Of a DNA stretch of 13,488 nt, positions 7,319 through 12,623 are shown piece after piece; the stretch's first letter is position 1, and each line of letters begins with the position of its first letter. Origin of the DNA: Desulfobacterales bacterium HSG17 (lineage in GTDB: Bacteria > Desulfobacterota > Desulfobacteria > Desulfobacterales > Desulfococcaceae); NCBI GenBank assembly GCA_030377945.1, contig JAUCGD010000078.1:1-13488 (forward strand), given 5' to 3'. The notes below the pieces were generated by a model. The model saw only the letters and a list, made by a program, of their open reading frames with translations, did no database searches and was not told the origin of the DNA. The translations under genes and the position numbers were made by a program.

Positions 7319-7548
7319 TCCGGCCATCCAGTTATAGCTGTCTCAGTCAATTCTTTCAGGCTAGCATCCTCGGAATAAATTTCAGAATATAACTCCGCAG
7401 ATTTTTTTAAACTTTCAAGTTCGAGATCATTTTTATAATGATCAATAGCTGTTCGCACTAGAGAACTTTTATCCTTAAATCCATAGATTTTAAAACTATT
7501 CAAAAAATTGATCTGTGCTTCCTCAACACTAAATTTCGCCTGTTGCAT
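7315..7548 (-). CDS. Ribbon-helix-helix antitoxin of a PemK/MazF toxin
   Basis: 77 residues starting MQQAKFSVEEAQ. The N-terminal 40 residues (AKFSV, then SSLVRTAIDHYK) fit a CopG/MetJ-type ribbon-helix-helix DNA-binding fold. The rest is a charged helix (LELESLKKSAELYSEIYSED) likely to cover the toxin. The frame is open for seven codons further upstream, but AAAGGAGG lies inside that extension, five bases before the ATG at 7548, so 7548 is the real start. It overlaps the toxin by four bases and is the first gene of its operon. It probably represses the promoter at 7591-7621. I recognise the fold and the context but no named family. Confidence 0.8.
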   Translation of the reverse strand: MQQAKFSVEEAQINFLNSFKIYGFKDKSSLVRTAIDHYKNDLELESLKKSAELYSEIYSEDASLKELTETAITGWPE

Positions 7549-7590
7549 ACGCCCTCCTTTTGGGACCAAATATTAGTCCGATATCACAGT

Positions 7591-7621
7591 CCTATTATAG
7601 GCACAATAAATAGGGAGTCAA
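7591..7621 (-). promoter_or_regulatory. Promoter of the RHH/pemK module with palindrome on the -10
   Basis: On the - strand, TTGACT (7616-7621) and a perfect TATAAT (7594-7599) are 16 bases apart. The odd palindrome CCTATTATAGG (7591-7601) sits on the -10 box, so antitoxin binding there would block the polymerase. Confidence 0.75.
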
Positions 7622-7672
7622 CACATATTTTAATGATAACATGAATTTCAATATTGACATTTAATTTTTGAT

Positions 7673-8074
7673 TTATACAGCTGCCCAATCTTCAACTTTT
7701 AATTTCACAATTCTACCAAATTCTTTTACATTATGTGTAACAACTACAAGCTTGTTTGCCATGGCAATAGATGCGATTTGAGTATCTCTTTCACTGATCA
7801 TCCTACCCTCTCTTTCAAGTTGAGCCCTTATAACAGCATATTCTCCGGCCGCTGCTTCATCAAAAGAATACATATCCAGTATCGATGATATCTGTCTTAT
7901 CTTCAACCGCCTTTCTCTTTTTTTCTGTGGAGACTTTTCTATACCGTACAATATTTCAGCAATGGTAATTGTTGATATTGACAAACTTGACGGAGCATGT
8001 TTTTTAATCTGATCAATTATTGCTCTATCACCACGCATCCAATAACTGATAATATTTGTGTCGAGCAGATACAT
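7673..8074 (-). CDS. vapC: VapC toxin (PIN-domain ribonuclease)
   Basis: A 133-residue PIN-domain protein. The metal-binding acids are D5 (LLDTNIISY), E40 (TIAEILYGI) and D97 (SERDTQIASIA). The fourth position is N115 in VVTHNVKEFGRI, a substitution common in the VapC/FitB subgroup. VapC toxins are Mg-dependent RNases, usually against tRNA or rRNA. The gene follows vapB by 11 bases with AGGA in the gap. Length and motif spacing are normal, so it is probably functional. The RNA target cannot be predicted. Confidence 0.94.
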   Translation of the reverse strand: MYLLDTNIISYWMRGDRAIIDQIKKHAPSSLSISTITIAEILYGIEKSPQKKRERRLKIRQISSILDMYSFDEAAAGEYAVIRAQLEREGRMISERDTQIASIAMANKLVVVTHNVKEFGRIVKLKVEDWAAV

Positions 8075-8085
8075 ATCATTCCTGA

Positions 8086-8316
8086 TTAATCTAAATTAAA
8101 ATTTTTTGAGGACAATGCTTCAGGTGTTTGAAAATCCGGATCTTCGGGAAAATTATCCCAGAAATCCTTTGGCCACTGGCTTCTCGCAAGAGGTTCAAGG
8201 ATTACCCTGTCACCTTTTTTCATTATTTTTACTTCATTACCTCTAAAACGAAATGCTTTGGGAATCCTGACTGCCTGGGATCGACCATTTTGAAATACTT
8301 TTGCAATTAATTCCAT
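8086..8316 (-). CDS. vapB: VapB antitoxin (AbrB-like)
   Basis: 76 residues. The N-terminus MELIAKVFQNGRSQAVRIPK is the classical VapB swapped-hairpin AbrB DNA-binding motif, followed by FRFRGNEVKIMKKGDRVILEP. The tail (DFWDNFPEDPDFQTPEAL) is aromatic and acidic, as expected for the segment that fills the VapC active site. A GGGGGA ribosome site lies just upstream of the ATG. The first gene of vapBC, transcribed from the promoter at 8354-8381 and probably autoregulated at the palindrome there. Confidence 0.94.
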   Translation of the reverse strand: MELIAKVFQNGRSQAVRIPKAFRFRGNEVKIMKKGDRVILEPLARSQWPKDFWDNFPEDPDFQTPEALSSKNFNLD

Positions 8317-8336
8317 AAATTTATCCCCCTTTTTTA

Positions 8337-8381
8337 TGATATTGATACATATCAGTATATACCATTTATCTACAAAGTCAA
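8337..8381 (-). promoter_or_regulatory. vapBC promoter and operator
   Basis: On the - strand, TTGACT (8376-8381) and TATACT (8354-8359) are 16 bases apart. The inverted repeat TGATAT (8337-8342) and ATATCA (8349-8354), with a six-base spacer, begins at the -10 box and covers the likely transcription start. This fits VapBC autorepression. Confidence 0.7.
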
Positions 8382-8448
8382 ATATTTCTCAATATCATTC
8401 CCCAATTCAAATATCATGGGAGTTCAGATAGGTAGAATTTAATTCATG

Positions 8449-8778
8449 TTAATTTGCAAAAAATTCTTGCAAACAATTAACCGTCTTAGTTTGGGCATTT
8501 TGAGAAATCGTACCGAGTTTTTGAATTAATCTGGATTTATCAACTGCTCGCAATTGGTCCAATAGTATCAAACCTTTTTTTCCTTGAAATGTGCATTGAA
8601 TTCGAGTTGGAAAATTAAATCCCTTTGAAGTCATTGGAGCTATTATTGCGGTTTTTAGTGCGGACATTTCATCAGGTGAAATAATAACACATGGTCTTGT
8701 CTTTTTAATCTCTGAGCCCTTTGTTGGATCTAACCGGACTAACCAAATATCAAATCTATGAATATTCGGTCTTACCAT
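8449..8778 (-). CDS. mazF: MazF mRNA interferase toxin
   Basis: 109 residues from the ATG at 8778; an upstream in-frame TTG at 8784 is possible. HRFDIWLVRLDPTKGSE, KKTRPCVIISPDEMS, IIAPMTSKGF, PTRIQCTFQGKKG and ILLDQLRAVDKSRL follow the MazF/PemK fold closely. It cleaves mRNA at a short sequence that cannot be read from the protein. The start overlaps the mazE stop (8772-8774) by seven bases. The family is the same as the toxin at 6950 but the two are clearly different in sequence and have unrelated antitoxins. The 3' end runs to normal length. Confidence 0.93.
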   Translation of the reverse strand: MVRPNIHRFDIWLVRLDPTKGSEIKKTRPCVIISPDEMSALKTAIIAPMTSKGFNFPTRIQCTFQGKKGLILLDQLRAVDKSRLIQKLGTISQNAQTKTVNCLQEFFAN

Positions 8779-9026
8779 TCCCAACCTTCATTATCGGTGA
8801 GTGGAGCATCTAACCATTCCTGATCAATTGGTTCAGCCCCTTTTACTTTTAAAATTTTATCAAACTCCTTTTTCCACCCTTGCCTTGGTTCCTGCACAGG
8901 TTGTATTAGCAGTCCATCATCACTAATCTTAAAAACTAATTTTTTATCTTTTAATTGAGTCTGTTCAATAATTGCTTTTGGAATCCTTACACCATGTGAG
9001 TTTCCAATTTTTATTAAAGTAGTCAT
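8772..9026 (-). CDS. mazE: MazE-type antitoxin (AbrB-like)
   Basis: 84 residues. MTTLIKIGNSHGVRIPKAI is the MazE/AbrB swapped-hairpin DNA-binding domain, continued by LVFKISDDGLLIQP. The C-terminal half (KEFDKILKVKGAEPIDQEWLDAPLTDNEGWEW) is acidic and rich in Trp, as usual for MazF-binding tails. AAAGGAGG at about 9031-9039 on the complementary strand gives a strong ribosome site. It shares an operon with the overlapping mazF and is expected to repress the promoter at 9058-9086. Confidence 0.92.
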   Translation of the reverse strand: MTTLIKIGNSHGVRIPKAIIEQTQLKDKKLVFKISDDGLLIQPVQEPRQGWKKEFDKILKVKGAEPIDQEWLDAPLTDNEGWEW

Positions 9027-9048
9027 ACTTACCTCCTTTCATAACTAA

Positions 9049-9086
9049 TGTAATTACAATATAATCACATTAAATTTTATTGTCAA
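9049..9086 (-). promoter_or_regulatory. mazEF promoter and palindromic operator
   Basis: On the - strand, a consensus TTGACA (9081-9086) and TATATT (9058-9063) are separated by 17 bases. The perfect palindrome TGTAATTACA (9049-9058) touches the -10 box. A wider inverted pair, TAATGT (9046-9051) and ACATTA (9067-9072), frames it. Confidence 0.78.
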
Positions 9087-9112
9087 ACTCTAAACAATTT
9101 TTTCAAAAACAA

Positions 9113-9146
9113 AAAGCCGAAACTCCATAAAAGAAGTTCCGGCTTT
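9113..9146 (-). terminator. Intrinsic terminator, - strand
   Basis: Fourteen-base arms AAAGCCGAAACTCC (9113-9126) and GAAGTTCCGGCTTT (9133-9146) enclose a six-base loop. Read on the - strand, all 14 pairs form, two of them as G-U wobbles, and a T-rich tract follows. On the + strand the same two positions are C-A mismatches. The hairpin therefore acts on - strand transcripts, ending the glycosyltransferase remnant just upstream of it and isolating mazEF. Confidence 0.75.
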
Positions 9147-9185
9147 CAATATTAATCTTATATAATTTTTTAAATTATACTATTT

Positions 9186-9509
9186 TTACTCTACCCCCAC
9201 CTCCAGCAACTCAACCCCTTGTGCCTCATAAGAACGAACAATATCATTAGTTCCATCAACAGAACCATCAGATGCCACAAGAATCTACAGTTTACCTTCA
9301 GGATATTCCAAAACAATTGAATTCTCCAACTTATCCTGAATTCTCTTCTCTTCATTAAATGCTGTAATAATCAAAGTTACACCCGGTGTCACAGCTTCCC
9401 GTTTAACCTCTTTCGACCTGATATTCTTAATTAACACCAAAGATAACGGACAACCAAAATAGGCATAAAAAACCATGAACAAAGAAATAAAAAATATAAA
9501 TATTAAAAT
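9186..9509 (-). pseudogene. Glycosyltransferase family 2 remnant, copy 1 (5' part only)
   Basis: On the - strand the frame reads a membrane anchor (MVFYAYFGCPLSLVLIKNI), then VTLIITAFNEEKRIQDKLEN, the GT2 nucleotide-sugar strand, then YPEGKL, a TAG stop at 9285-9287, and in the same frame ILVASDGSVDGTNDIV, the GT2 DGS.DGT loop. It ends at a second stop (9186-9188) after LLEVGVE. Only about the first 105 codons remain. The start codon is missing: where copies 2 and 3 have ATG, this one has GAAGCC before ATT. GT2 enzymes of this kind polymerise or extend surface glycans at the inner membrane. The TAG is one base from CAG, so a single mutation explains it. Confidence 0.85.
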
Positions 9510-9553
9510 GGCTTCACTTCCTCAATTAAAAATTCAAACCTAAAAATTCAAAA

Positions 9554-9865
9554 TTATACAGTTAAGGCTTCTGGAATCGTGTCAATATTTTCCAAATCAT
9601 CTATGATCTTTAGTTTAGCCTTTCTTAATTCATAATCTGACTGCAAATTTATCCAAAACCGTTCAGATAAACCAAAAAATTTAGAAATTTTTAGAGCTGT
9701 AATAGGAGTTATAGATTTTTTCCCGTTTATAATACCACTCAATGTCATTTTATCTATTTTTGTTGTTTTAGACAATTTATAAGCAGAAATACCAAAAGGT
9801 TCCATAAATTCTTCTTTAAGGATAACCCCTGGATGTTCTACTTTAATTCTATTATTTTGTGCCAT
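9554..9865 (-). CDS. higA: HigA antitoxin (XRE-type HTH)
   Basis: 103 residues, typical of HigA. HPGVILKEEFMEPFGISAYKL starts the family signature, and the helix-turn-helix runs through KTTKIDKMTLSGIINGKKSI to ITPITALKISKFFGLSERFW, then INLQSDYELRKAK. It follows higB by 12 bases with GGAGGAG in the gap. In higBA operons the toxin gene comes first, as here. HigA binds HigB and represses the promoter. Downstream of its stop lies a 45-base A+T-rich stretch, then the start region of glycosyltransferase remnant copy 1. Confidence 0.95.
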   Translation of the reverse strand: MAQNNRIKVEHPGVILKEEFMEPFGISAYKLSKTTKIDKMTLSGIINGKKSITPITALKISKFFGLSERFWINLQSDYELRKAKLKIIDDLENIDTIPEALTV

Positions 9866-9877
9866 TACTCCTCCTCT

Positions 9878-10159
9878 CTAATGATAATCAACAATTTCAA
9901 CTTCTGCTGCATTATTATCAGTCCAGCTAAAGCAAATCCTCCATTGTCGATTTATCCTGATACTATATTGTCCTGCTCTATCTCCCCCAAGCAATTTCAA
10001 ATGATTGGAAGGAGGAATTTTTAGGTCCTGAAGCAGTTCAGAAGAGTCTATCATTCTTAATTTTCTCAATGCTCTGGTTTGGATGTCAGGTGGAAATCTT
10101 TTGGATCTCTGTTCATTCCAAATTTTTTCTGTCTCCTTGCAAATAAATGATTTAATCAT
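9878..10159 (-). CDS. higB: HigB toxin (RelE superfamily, ribosome-dependent mRNase)
   Basis: 93 residues, the usual size for HigB. The signature LLGGDRAGQYSIRINRQWRICFSW is intact, as are the N-terminal FICKETEKIWNEQRSKRFP and the final VEIVDYH. HigB cleaves mRNA on the translating ribosome. The ATG is at 10159. I find no Shine-Dalgarno sequence in front of it, and the predicted transcription start would lie only some 10 to 15 bases upstream, so initiation on a very short leader is possible and would keep toxin levels below those of HigA. Confidence 0.95.
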   Translation of the reverse strand: MIKSFICKETEKIWNEQRSKRFPPDIQTRALRKLRMIDSSELLQDLKIPPSNHLKLLGGDRAGQYSIRINRQWRICFSWTDNNAAEVEIVDYH

Positions 10160-10175
10160 ATATTGATGACTTTAT

Positions 10176-10203
10176 GCTATACTATTCATATACTATATGT
10201 AAA
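10176..10203 (-). promoter_or_regulatory. higBA promoter and palindrome
   Basis: On the - strand, TTTACA (10198-10203) and TATAGC (10176-10181) are 16 bases apart. Between them lies the odd palindrome CATATACTATATG (10187-10199), a plausible HigA operator because it would occlude the spacer. The boxes are weaker than those of the neighbouring modules. Confidence 0.55.
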
Positions 10204-10247
10204 GAATATTATTATAATAATTCAAAATTAAAATAAAATACTTAGTG

Positions 10248-10258
10248 GGGTCAGACCC
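10248..10258. repeat. Perfect 11-bp inverted repeat GGGTCAGACCC
   Basis: GGGTC and GACCC surround a single central base. The repeat sits exactly where glycosyltransferase remnant copy 2 loses its similarity and stops. G+C-rich against an A+T-rich background, it could be a scar or a repetitive palindrome. No transposase gene is attached. Confidence 0.6.
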
Positions 10259-10355
10259 TGCATACCGCATACACCAAAGATAACGGATAGCCAAAATAGG
10301 CATAAAAAGTCAAAAACAAAGAAAGAAAAAATATAAGTATTAAAATCATCATCAT
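10251..10355 (-). pseudogene. Glycosyltransferase remnant, copy 2 (first membrane segment only)
   Basis: Starting at ATG 10355 the - strand encodes 34 residues: MMMILILIFF, LSLFLTFYAYFGYPLSLV, then unrelated YAVCRV and a stop. The DNA from 10272 to about 10346 matches 9435-9509 (copy 1) and the same region of copy 3. Three consecutive ATG codons open it, and the first follows the stop codon of the PIN toxin with no gap (TAA then ATG). Everything beyond the first hydrophobic segment is gone. As translated it would be a small membrane peptide, but I regard it as debris. Confidence 0.75.
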
Positions 10356-10796
10356 TTATTCAAAAAATATATTATCAATCCCCAATTTATTGGCTGATTG
10401 GTGCATGATTGTATCACAAGTAATTAATTTTGCGTCATATCCCCAACAACAGGCAATGTGTAAAGCATCAAGAGTTCTAAGGGCTGTTTTCCTTGCAGAC
10501 AGCCATTTTTCAGCTTGACTGAAATGTTCAGGTATAACCCGACGAGCCTCAAAGAGCCCTGAATTAACATCCTTGTTAAAAGTATTTTCTACCAAAACTG
10601 CCTGAATTTCATTTATTTCTCCAGTTCTTGTCCAACGAGCAACGGCAGAAACAAATTCAACCTTTGTAAGATCACTTATTAGAACGGGTGGTTTCAGGGA
10701 TATCAACAAATTCTGAATAGGCTGACTCATTGTTTCTTCCCGGTAATAAGGGAGCAAAGCACTTGTATCAATATAATAAATATCAGCCTCGTTCAT
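10356..10796 (-). CDS. PIN-domain toxin (VapC-like) paired with a Phd-type antitoxin
   Basis: 146 residues from the ATG at 10796; the GTG just before it (10799) is less likely. The PIN acids are D10 (YYIDTSALLPYY), E47 (LTKVEFVSA), D110 (ALRTLDALHIA) and D128 (LITCDTIM), all four present. The RTLDALHIA and TCD motifs place it in a PIN subgroup different from the VapC at 7673. It starts inside the antitoxin gene (14-base overlap). Expected to be a Mg-dependent RNase. The C-terminus KLGIDNIFFE looks natural, although its stop directly touches the start of a glycosyltransferase fragment. Confidence 0.9.
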   Translation of the reverse strand: MNEADIYYIDTSALLPYYREETMSQPIQNLLISLKPPVLISDLTKVEFVSAVARWTRTGEINEIQAVLVENTFNKDVNSGLFEARRVIPEHFSQAEKWLSARKTALRTLDALHIACCWGYDAKLITCDTIMHQSANKLGIDNIFFE

Positions 10797-11025
10797 CACG
10801 CATCTCGCGAATCAGTCTGGAACTGCCCGCCACATTTTTGGGTAATTTAGCTCTAAAATTATCCCGATGAGGAAAGCAAAGAGACTTGATATCTTCTTTA
10901 TGAATTCCTGATAACTTGGCAACAGGTGTATTGCGCCTGGTAATGATAAATTCCTTACCAGTTACTACAGCATCAAGAATACGACCAATATGCTGTCGTG
11001 TTTCTCTCACATTTATATTTTCCAT
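10783..11025 (-). CDS. Phd/YefM-family antitoxin of the PIN toxin
   Basis: 80 residues. MENINVRETRQHIGRILDAV, then GKEFIITRRNTPVAKLSGI is the typical Phd (prevent-host-death) N-terminal domain with the ITRR..PVA.L strand. The C-terminal half (FPHRDNFRAKLP, SSRLIREMRDERG) is basic and charged, as seen in Phd antitoxins of PIN toxins. AGAGG at 11033-11037 on the complementary strand precedes the ATG. It probably represses the promoter at 11071-11099, whose TGTACA core is shared with the two yefM operators. Pairing with the downstream PIN toxin rests on the 14-base overlap. Confidence 0.9.
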   Translation of the reverse strand: MENINVRETRQHIGRILDAVVTGKEFIITRRNTPVAKLSGIHKEDIKSLCFPHRDNFRAKLPKNVAGSSRLIREMRDERG

Positions 11026-11070
11026 TGTATAACCTCTTTAATTATATTTGAAGAATATGGCAATATCTAA

Positions 11071-11099
11071 TGTATACACATTGTACGTGTACATGTCAA
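11071..11099 (-). promoter_or_regulatory. Promoter/operator of the Phd-PIN module
   Basis: On the - strand, TTGACA (11094-11099) and TATACA (11071-11076) are 17 bases apart. The spacer holds TGTACG (11082-11087) followed directly by TGTACA (11088-11093), and TGTATACA (11071-11078) overlaps the -10 box. The adjoining hexamers copy the layout of the yefM copy 1 operator with one base changed. Confidence 0.72.
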
Positions 11100-11175
11100 T
11101 AGTTCCCTAAACCTACATTTCATCAGCATTTGGTTGATTTTGAATAATTTGAGTGAAAAATTTTTAACATTTTTT

Positions 11176-11469
11176 TCAATAATGATATCTTGCCTGCAGA
11201 AAATCTATACGTTCATTCTTTACGAGATAAACAATTCTATGTTCTTGAGTAAGTCTTCTTGACCAGGTGCCAGAAGCTAAGTATCGCAATGGTTCAGGTC
11301 TTCCTATTCCTTGAAATGGATTTCTCATCACTTCTTTAATTATTCTAAATGCCCGCAACGCAATTTTACGGTCAGTCTTTATCCAGAATTCCAGATCTTC
11401 CCGAAATTCCGGTTGAAAAACCGCATCCCGATTTTTTGTTTTATTTGTTTTTGCCTTACTCAAATCCAA
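11176..11469 (-). CDS. yoeB: YoeB toxin (copy 2) with N-terminal extension
   Basis: 97 residues. The YoeB catalytic set is complete but shifted by 13: E59 (RPEP), R78 (EHRIV), H96 and Y97 (ending RYHY). The first 13 residues (MDLSKAKTNKTKN) are basic and absent from normal YoeB, which here would begin near RDAVFQPEF. No ATG or GTG exists in front of the conserved part; the only in-frame starts are TTG at 11469 and TTG at 11463, and I see no good Shine-Dalgarno sequence. The frame overlaps yefM by 14 bases, so translation probably depends on coupling. Function is likely the same A-site mRNA cleavage. Confidence 0.88.
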   Translation of the reverse strand: MDLSKAKTNKTKNRDAVFQPEFREDLEFWIKTDRKIALRAFRIIKEVMRNPFQGIGRPEPLRYLASGTWSRRLTQEHRIVYLVKNERIDFLQARYHY

Positions 11470-11731
11470 GTTTTTTTTTAAAACTGCTTGGAGTTGTTAC
11501 TGGCTCAGTTTCTGAGAGAGCACGATTTAAAGAAGTAAGTAAGCGGCGTGCGTTTTCAGGAGAACGTAACAAGTGCGCTGTTTCCATCAGGCTTGATAAC
11601 TCTGAAAAAGAGACCAAAGCAACATCTTCTGCATTACGACGATTTATTAAAACAATCTCTTTGTCGTCTGATGCTGTTGTCATAAGACTTGCCAAATTTG
11701 CCCTAGCTTGTGAATATGTTGTATGGATCAT
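11456..11731 (-). CDS. yefM: YefM antitoxin (copy 2)
   Basis: 91 residues of the Phd/YefM family: MIHTTYSQARANLASLMTTA, EIVLINRRNAEDVALVSFSEL and SLMETAHLLRSPENARRLL in the canonical order, then a tail of about 25 residues ending FKKKLGFE. GGGAGG lies just upstream of the ATG on the complementary strand (about 11741-11746). Its operator lies at 11751-11771. It is the outermost gene before the IS21 remnant, whose recognisable sequence begins roughly 30 bases beyond the promoter. It is clearly diverged from the YefM at 6510, so cross-neutralisation cannot be assumed. Confidence 0.94.
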   Translation of the reverse strand: MIHTTYSQARANLASLMTTASDDKEIVLINRRNAEDVALVSFSELSSLMETAHLLRSPENARRLLTSLNRALSETEPVTTPSSFKKKLGFE

Positions 11732-11750
11732 TATTTTATACCTCCCTTTT

Positions 11751-11778
11751 ATTGTACAATGTTACTGTACAATTTCAA
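11751..11778 (-). promoter_or_regulatory. yefM-yoeB (copy 2) promoter with two TGTACA cores
   Basis: On the - strand, TTGAAA (11773-11778) and TACAAT (11751-11756) are 16 bases apart. TGTACA occurs at 11753-11758 and 11766-11771, 13 bases apart, one inside the -10 region and one in the spacer, as in known YefM operators. Confidence 0.75.
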
Positions 11779-11804
11779 CAATAAAATATCAAGCAAAATT
11801 TTAG

Positions 11805-12122
11805 CTTCCTGCAAAAACAAAAGCTTTTTTAAAGCTTGCATTTGCACCTGGTGAGTGTGCTCAGGTGGACTGGGGTTCTTATGGAACAGTTCGTGTAGGA
11901 TCTACCTCTCGCAGGTTAAGCTTTTTTGTAATGGTGTTATGCCACAGCCGAATGATGTATCTTGAATTTACAGTCTCCCAAACCATGGAACATTTTCTCG
12001 GTTTTCATCAAAATGCCTTTCATTTTTTTGGTTGTGTTCCTGAAAAAATTATGGTGGATAATCTCAAATCTGCTGTACTGAAAAGAACTGTCGGGTGTGC
12101 ACCTGTACCTGCCTATAGATAA
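11805..12122 (+). pseudogene. istA: IstA transposase fragment (integrase core)
   Basis: The frame opens after a TAG at 11802-11804 and reads AFLKLAFAPGECAQVDWGSYG, RRLSFFVMVLCHSRMMYLEF, QTMEHFLGFHQNAFHFFGCV, PEKIMVDNLKSAVLKR, then VGCAPVPAYR and a stop at 12120-12122. This is the rve/DDE core of IS21 IstA with the first catalytic Asp in QVDWG and the second in MVDNLKSAV. The N-terminal helix-turn-helix part and the C-terminal third with the last catalytic Glu are absent. The last codons (after APV) are already istB sequence read out of frame. No function remains. Confidence 0.9.
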
Positions 12123-12336
12123 AACCGGAGCAGACCTGCTCTTCCAAATCATAAGCCAAAGATATGAACAAGGCTCCATTATTATTACAACAAATCGCGT
12201 GTTCCAGGAGTGGCCAAAAATCTTTAACAATGACAGTACCCTCACCTCTGCATTACTTGACAGATTGTTGCATCATACAGAAGCTGTTGTTATTGAAGGG
12301 GACAGCTATCGGATGAGAGAAGAAAAAAAAGAGTAG
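12097..12336 (+). pseudogene. istB: IstB helper ATPase fragment (C-terminal part)
   Basis: The + strand reads LYLPIDKTGADLLFQIISQR, then YEQGSIIITTNRVFQEWPKI, FNNDSTLTSALLDRLLHHTE and VVIEGDSYRMREEKKE. This matches the end of the IS21 helper AAA+ protein IstB, from just after the Walker B region to the C-terminus with the sensor (TTNR) and the LLDRLLHH arginine segment. The Walker A half is deleted. The frame begins at a GTG inside istA sequence, so any product would be spurious. The fusion point lies in the short GCACCTGTACCTGCC stretch. Confidence 0.9.
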
Positions 12337-12347
12337 TTTTTATCCTG

Positions 12348-12386
12348 AGCCGGTTGATCAAAAATATTGATTTGCCGGCTTTTTTG
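12348..12386 (+). terminator. Terminator hairpin after istB
   Basis: AGCCGG (12348-12353) pairs with CCGGCT (12375-12380), with an inner GATCA/TGAT helix, and is followed by a run of T (12380-12385). It stands 12 bases after the istB stop and reads on the + strand. It may shield the relE side from istB transcription. Confidence 0.6.
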
Positions 12387-12422
12387 GGCATACATTTTCA
12401 AACCAAGTATTTTATGACATTT

Positions 12423-12623
12423 TCACGCCGCCGCTAACATATAAGAACCGAAACGGACTTTAAAATAAAAAGGATAACCTTTCATTTGTTCAATTTTACC
12501 TAATTGATGTATTGATTTTGCTTCAGGAAGCTGTTGAAAAACAAAGAATTCGATTTTGTTACGTGTTTTGGAAGGAATTTTAGCCAGCTCTTTTAAAAAA
12601 TTTTTCCTGTATTGAATTTTCAC
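12423..12623 (-). pseudogene. RelE-family toxin truncated by the IS21 end
   Basis: 66 codons from GTG at 12623, which overlaps the antitoxin stop by four bases (GTGA). MKIQYRKNFLKELAKIPSKT, then QMKGYPFYFKVRFGSY is a RelE/ParE-fold toxin. The final MLAAA and TGA are contributed by the IS21 right end. RelE proteins continue after RFGSYR with the strands that hold the C-terminal catalytic residues; here this part (roughly 20 to 25 residues) is missing, so the toxin is probably inactive. I searched the left side of the IS remnant for the lost tail and did not find it. Confidence 0.82.

Larger units (their letters stand above)
11805..12439 (+). mobile_element. Decayed IS21-family element, internally deleted, left end lost
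   Basis: The stretch contains a middle part of istA, the last part of istB, a terminator hairpin and the right terminus. The istA N-terminus and the left end are missing, and a deletion fuses istA to istB near 12097-12110. The right end finishes with CA at 12438-12439, as IS21 termini do, and holds two ACATTTTCA repeats (12392-12400 and 12417-12425). It interrupts the relE gene at 12423-12623. The element cannot transpose by itself. Confidence 0.8.

Noticed and set aside
7549..7569. Upstream extension of the ribbon-helix-helix antitoxin
   Set aside because: The extension contains the AAAGGAGG ribosome site of the ATG at 7548, and the seven added residues have no counterpart in such antitoxins.
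11349..11804. Open frame of 151 codons on the + strand
   Set aside because: It is the antisense shadow of yoeB and yefM copy 2, whose - strand products are clearly recognised.
11740..11804. The missing C-terminal tail of the interrupted RelE on the other side of the IS21 remnant
   Set aside because: Neither strand encodes a RelE-like ending here; the sequence is the yefM copy 2 promoter and a short A+T-rich stretch.
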